From contig JAHZHB010000034.1 in the NCBI GenBank assembly GCA_019420465.1, positions 1 to 29,138 of the forward strand: a stretch of 29,138 bases of DNA, written 5' to 3'. Below the pieces are notes generated by a model, which saw only the letters and a program-made list of their open reading frames with translations, was not told the DNA's origin and did no database searches. This DNA comes from Lachnospiraceae bacterium. GTDB taxonomy: Bacteria > Bacillota > Clostridia > Lachnospirales > Lachnospiraceae. The stretch's first letter is position 1. Each line of letters starts with the position of its first letter. The translations under genes were made by a program, and so were the position numbers. Of this stretch, positions 28,941 through 29,138 are shown piece after piece.

Positions 28941-29138
28941 CGTCGGCCTCCTTCTGTAAGATAAACGTCACACACGTTCCCTGTCCGGGTATACTCTCAT
29001 AGGAAAGTGAGGTATGATGCAGCTTTGCGATCTTTACCGCCAGTGCAAGACCAAGCCCCGCCCCGTGTTCTTTTCGTGAACGGGATTTGTCCACCATATA
29101 AAAAGCCTCAGTGATCTTTTGCAGATCTTCTTTCGGGA
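28921..29138 (-). CDS. Sensor histidine kinase, C-terminal end (cut by window edge)
   Basis: The last 72 codons of a two-component sensor kinase. The ATP-binding domain end is visible: PKEDLQKITEAFYMVDKSRS is the F-box/ATP-lid region and HGAGLGLALAVKIAKLHH holds the G2 box, followed by the closing strand pair (SLSYESIPGQGTCVTFIL). The tail is acidic (ADDEEEED). The rest, including sensor and phospho-acceptor His, and any response regulator, lies beyond the window. The gene overlaps the start of the anchored protein by 20 bases. Confidence 0.92.
   Translation of the reverse strand, partial: PKEDLQKITEAFYMVDKSRSRKEHGAGLGLALAVKIAKLHHTSLSYESIPGQGTCVTFILQKEADDEEEED

Overview
The window looks like a chromosomal segment of a low-to-mid GC anaerobic Firmicute, most likely a gut Lachnospiraceae-type Clostridium relative. 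This is inferred from the V-type ATPase operon in Enterococcus/clostridial order, a group B-like [FeFe] hydrogenase, a DUF3793-flavodoxin pair, TTGACA/TATAAT-type promoters with extended -10 elements, and strong AGGAGG ribosome-binding sites. Almost every gene is on the minus strand. Only a cyclophilin and a class A penicillin-binding protein read forward.

Layout. 1-50 is the 5' half of a tRNA-Ser(UGA) with a consensus promoter behind it. 147-4404 is one tight minus-strand operon, tsaE-tsaB-rimI-rnz-tsaD-ispD, covering t6A tRNA modification, S18 acetylation, tRNA 3' maturation and isoprenoid synthesis. 4582-8509 holds a cyclophilin, a convergent YigZ-family gene that overlaps it by 4 bases, and a large PBP1a-type enzyme with a repetitive tail. 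8702-9850 is a flavodoxin/DUF3793 operon behind an elaborate promoter region with TTAG-N6-CTAA palindromes. 9890-10178 is a 289-base near-perfect palindrome that folds into a long stem with a two-hairpin crown. 10182-12555 is PAP2 phosphatase, CobW-type GTPase and a ferritin-like diiron protein. 12761-21510 is a complete nine-gene V-type ATPase operon whose rotor subunit carries the Na+-ligand set of Enterococcus NtpK. 21511-21977 is an AT-rich gap with two competing hairpins. 21978-24778 is a tRNA/sulfur operon, tcdA, then a rhodanese-TtcA-like fusion, then larE, behind a promoter and an attenuator-like leader. 25015-26526 is a monomeric [FeFe] hydrogenase-like protein preceded by a short cobalamin riboswitch with terminator and promoter. 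26938-29138 is a C39-like exported peptidase, an anchored protein of unknown function and the C-terminal end of a sensor histidine kinase.

How the parts fit. TsaB, TsaD and TsaE make t6A on ANN-decoding tRNAs and TcdA, 20 kb away, cyclises it to ct6A, so both ends of that pathway are in the window. The V-ATPase probably couples ATP to Na+ movement. The least expected items are the T-shaped palindrome, B12-riboswitch control of a hydrogenase-like gene, the mutually exclusive leader stems before tcdA, and larE without larA, larB or larC in view.
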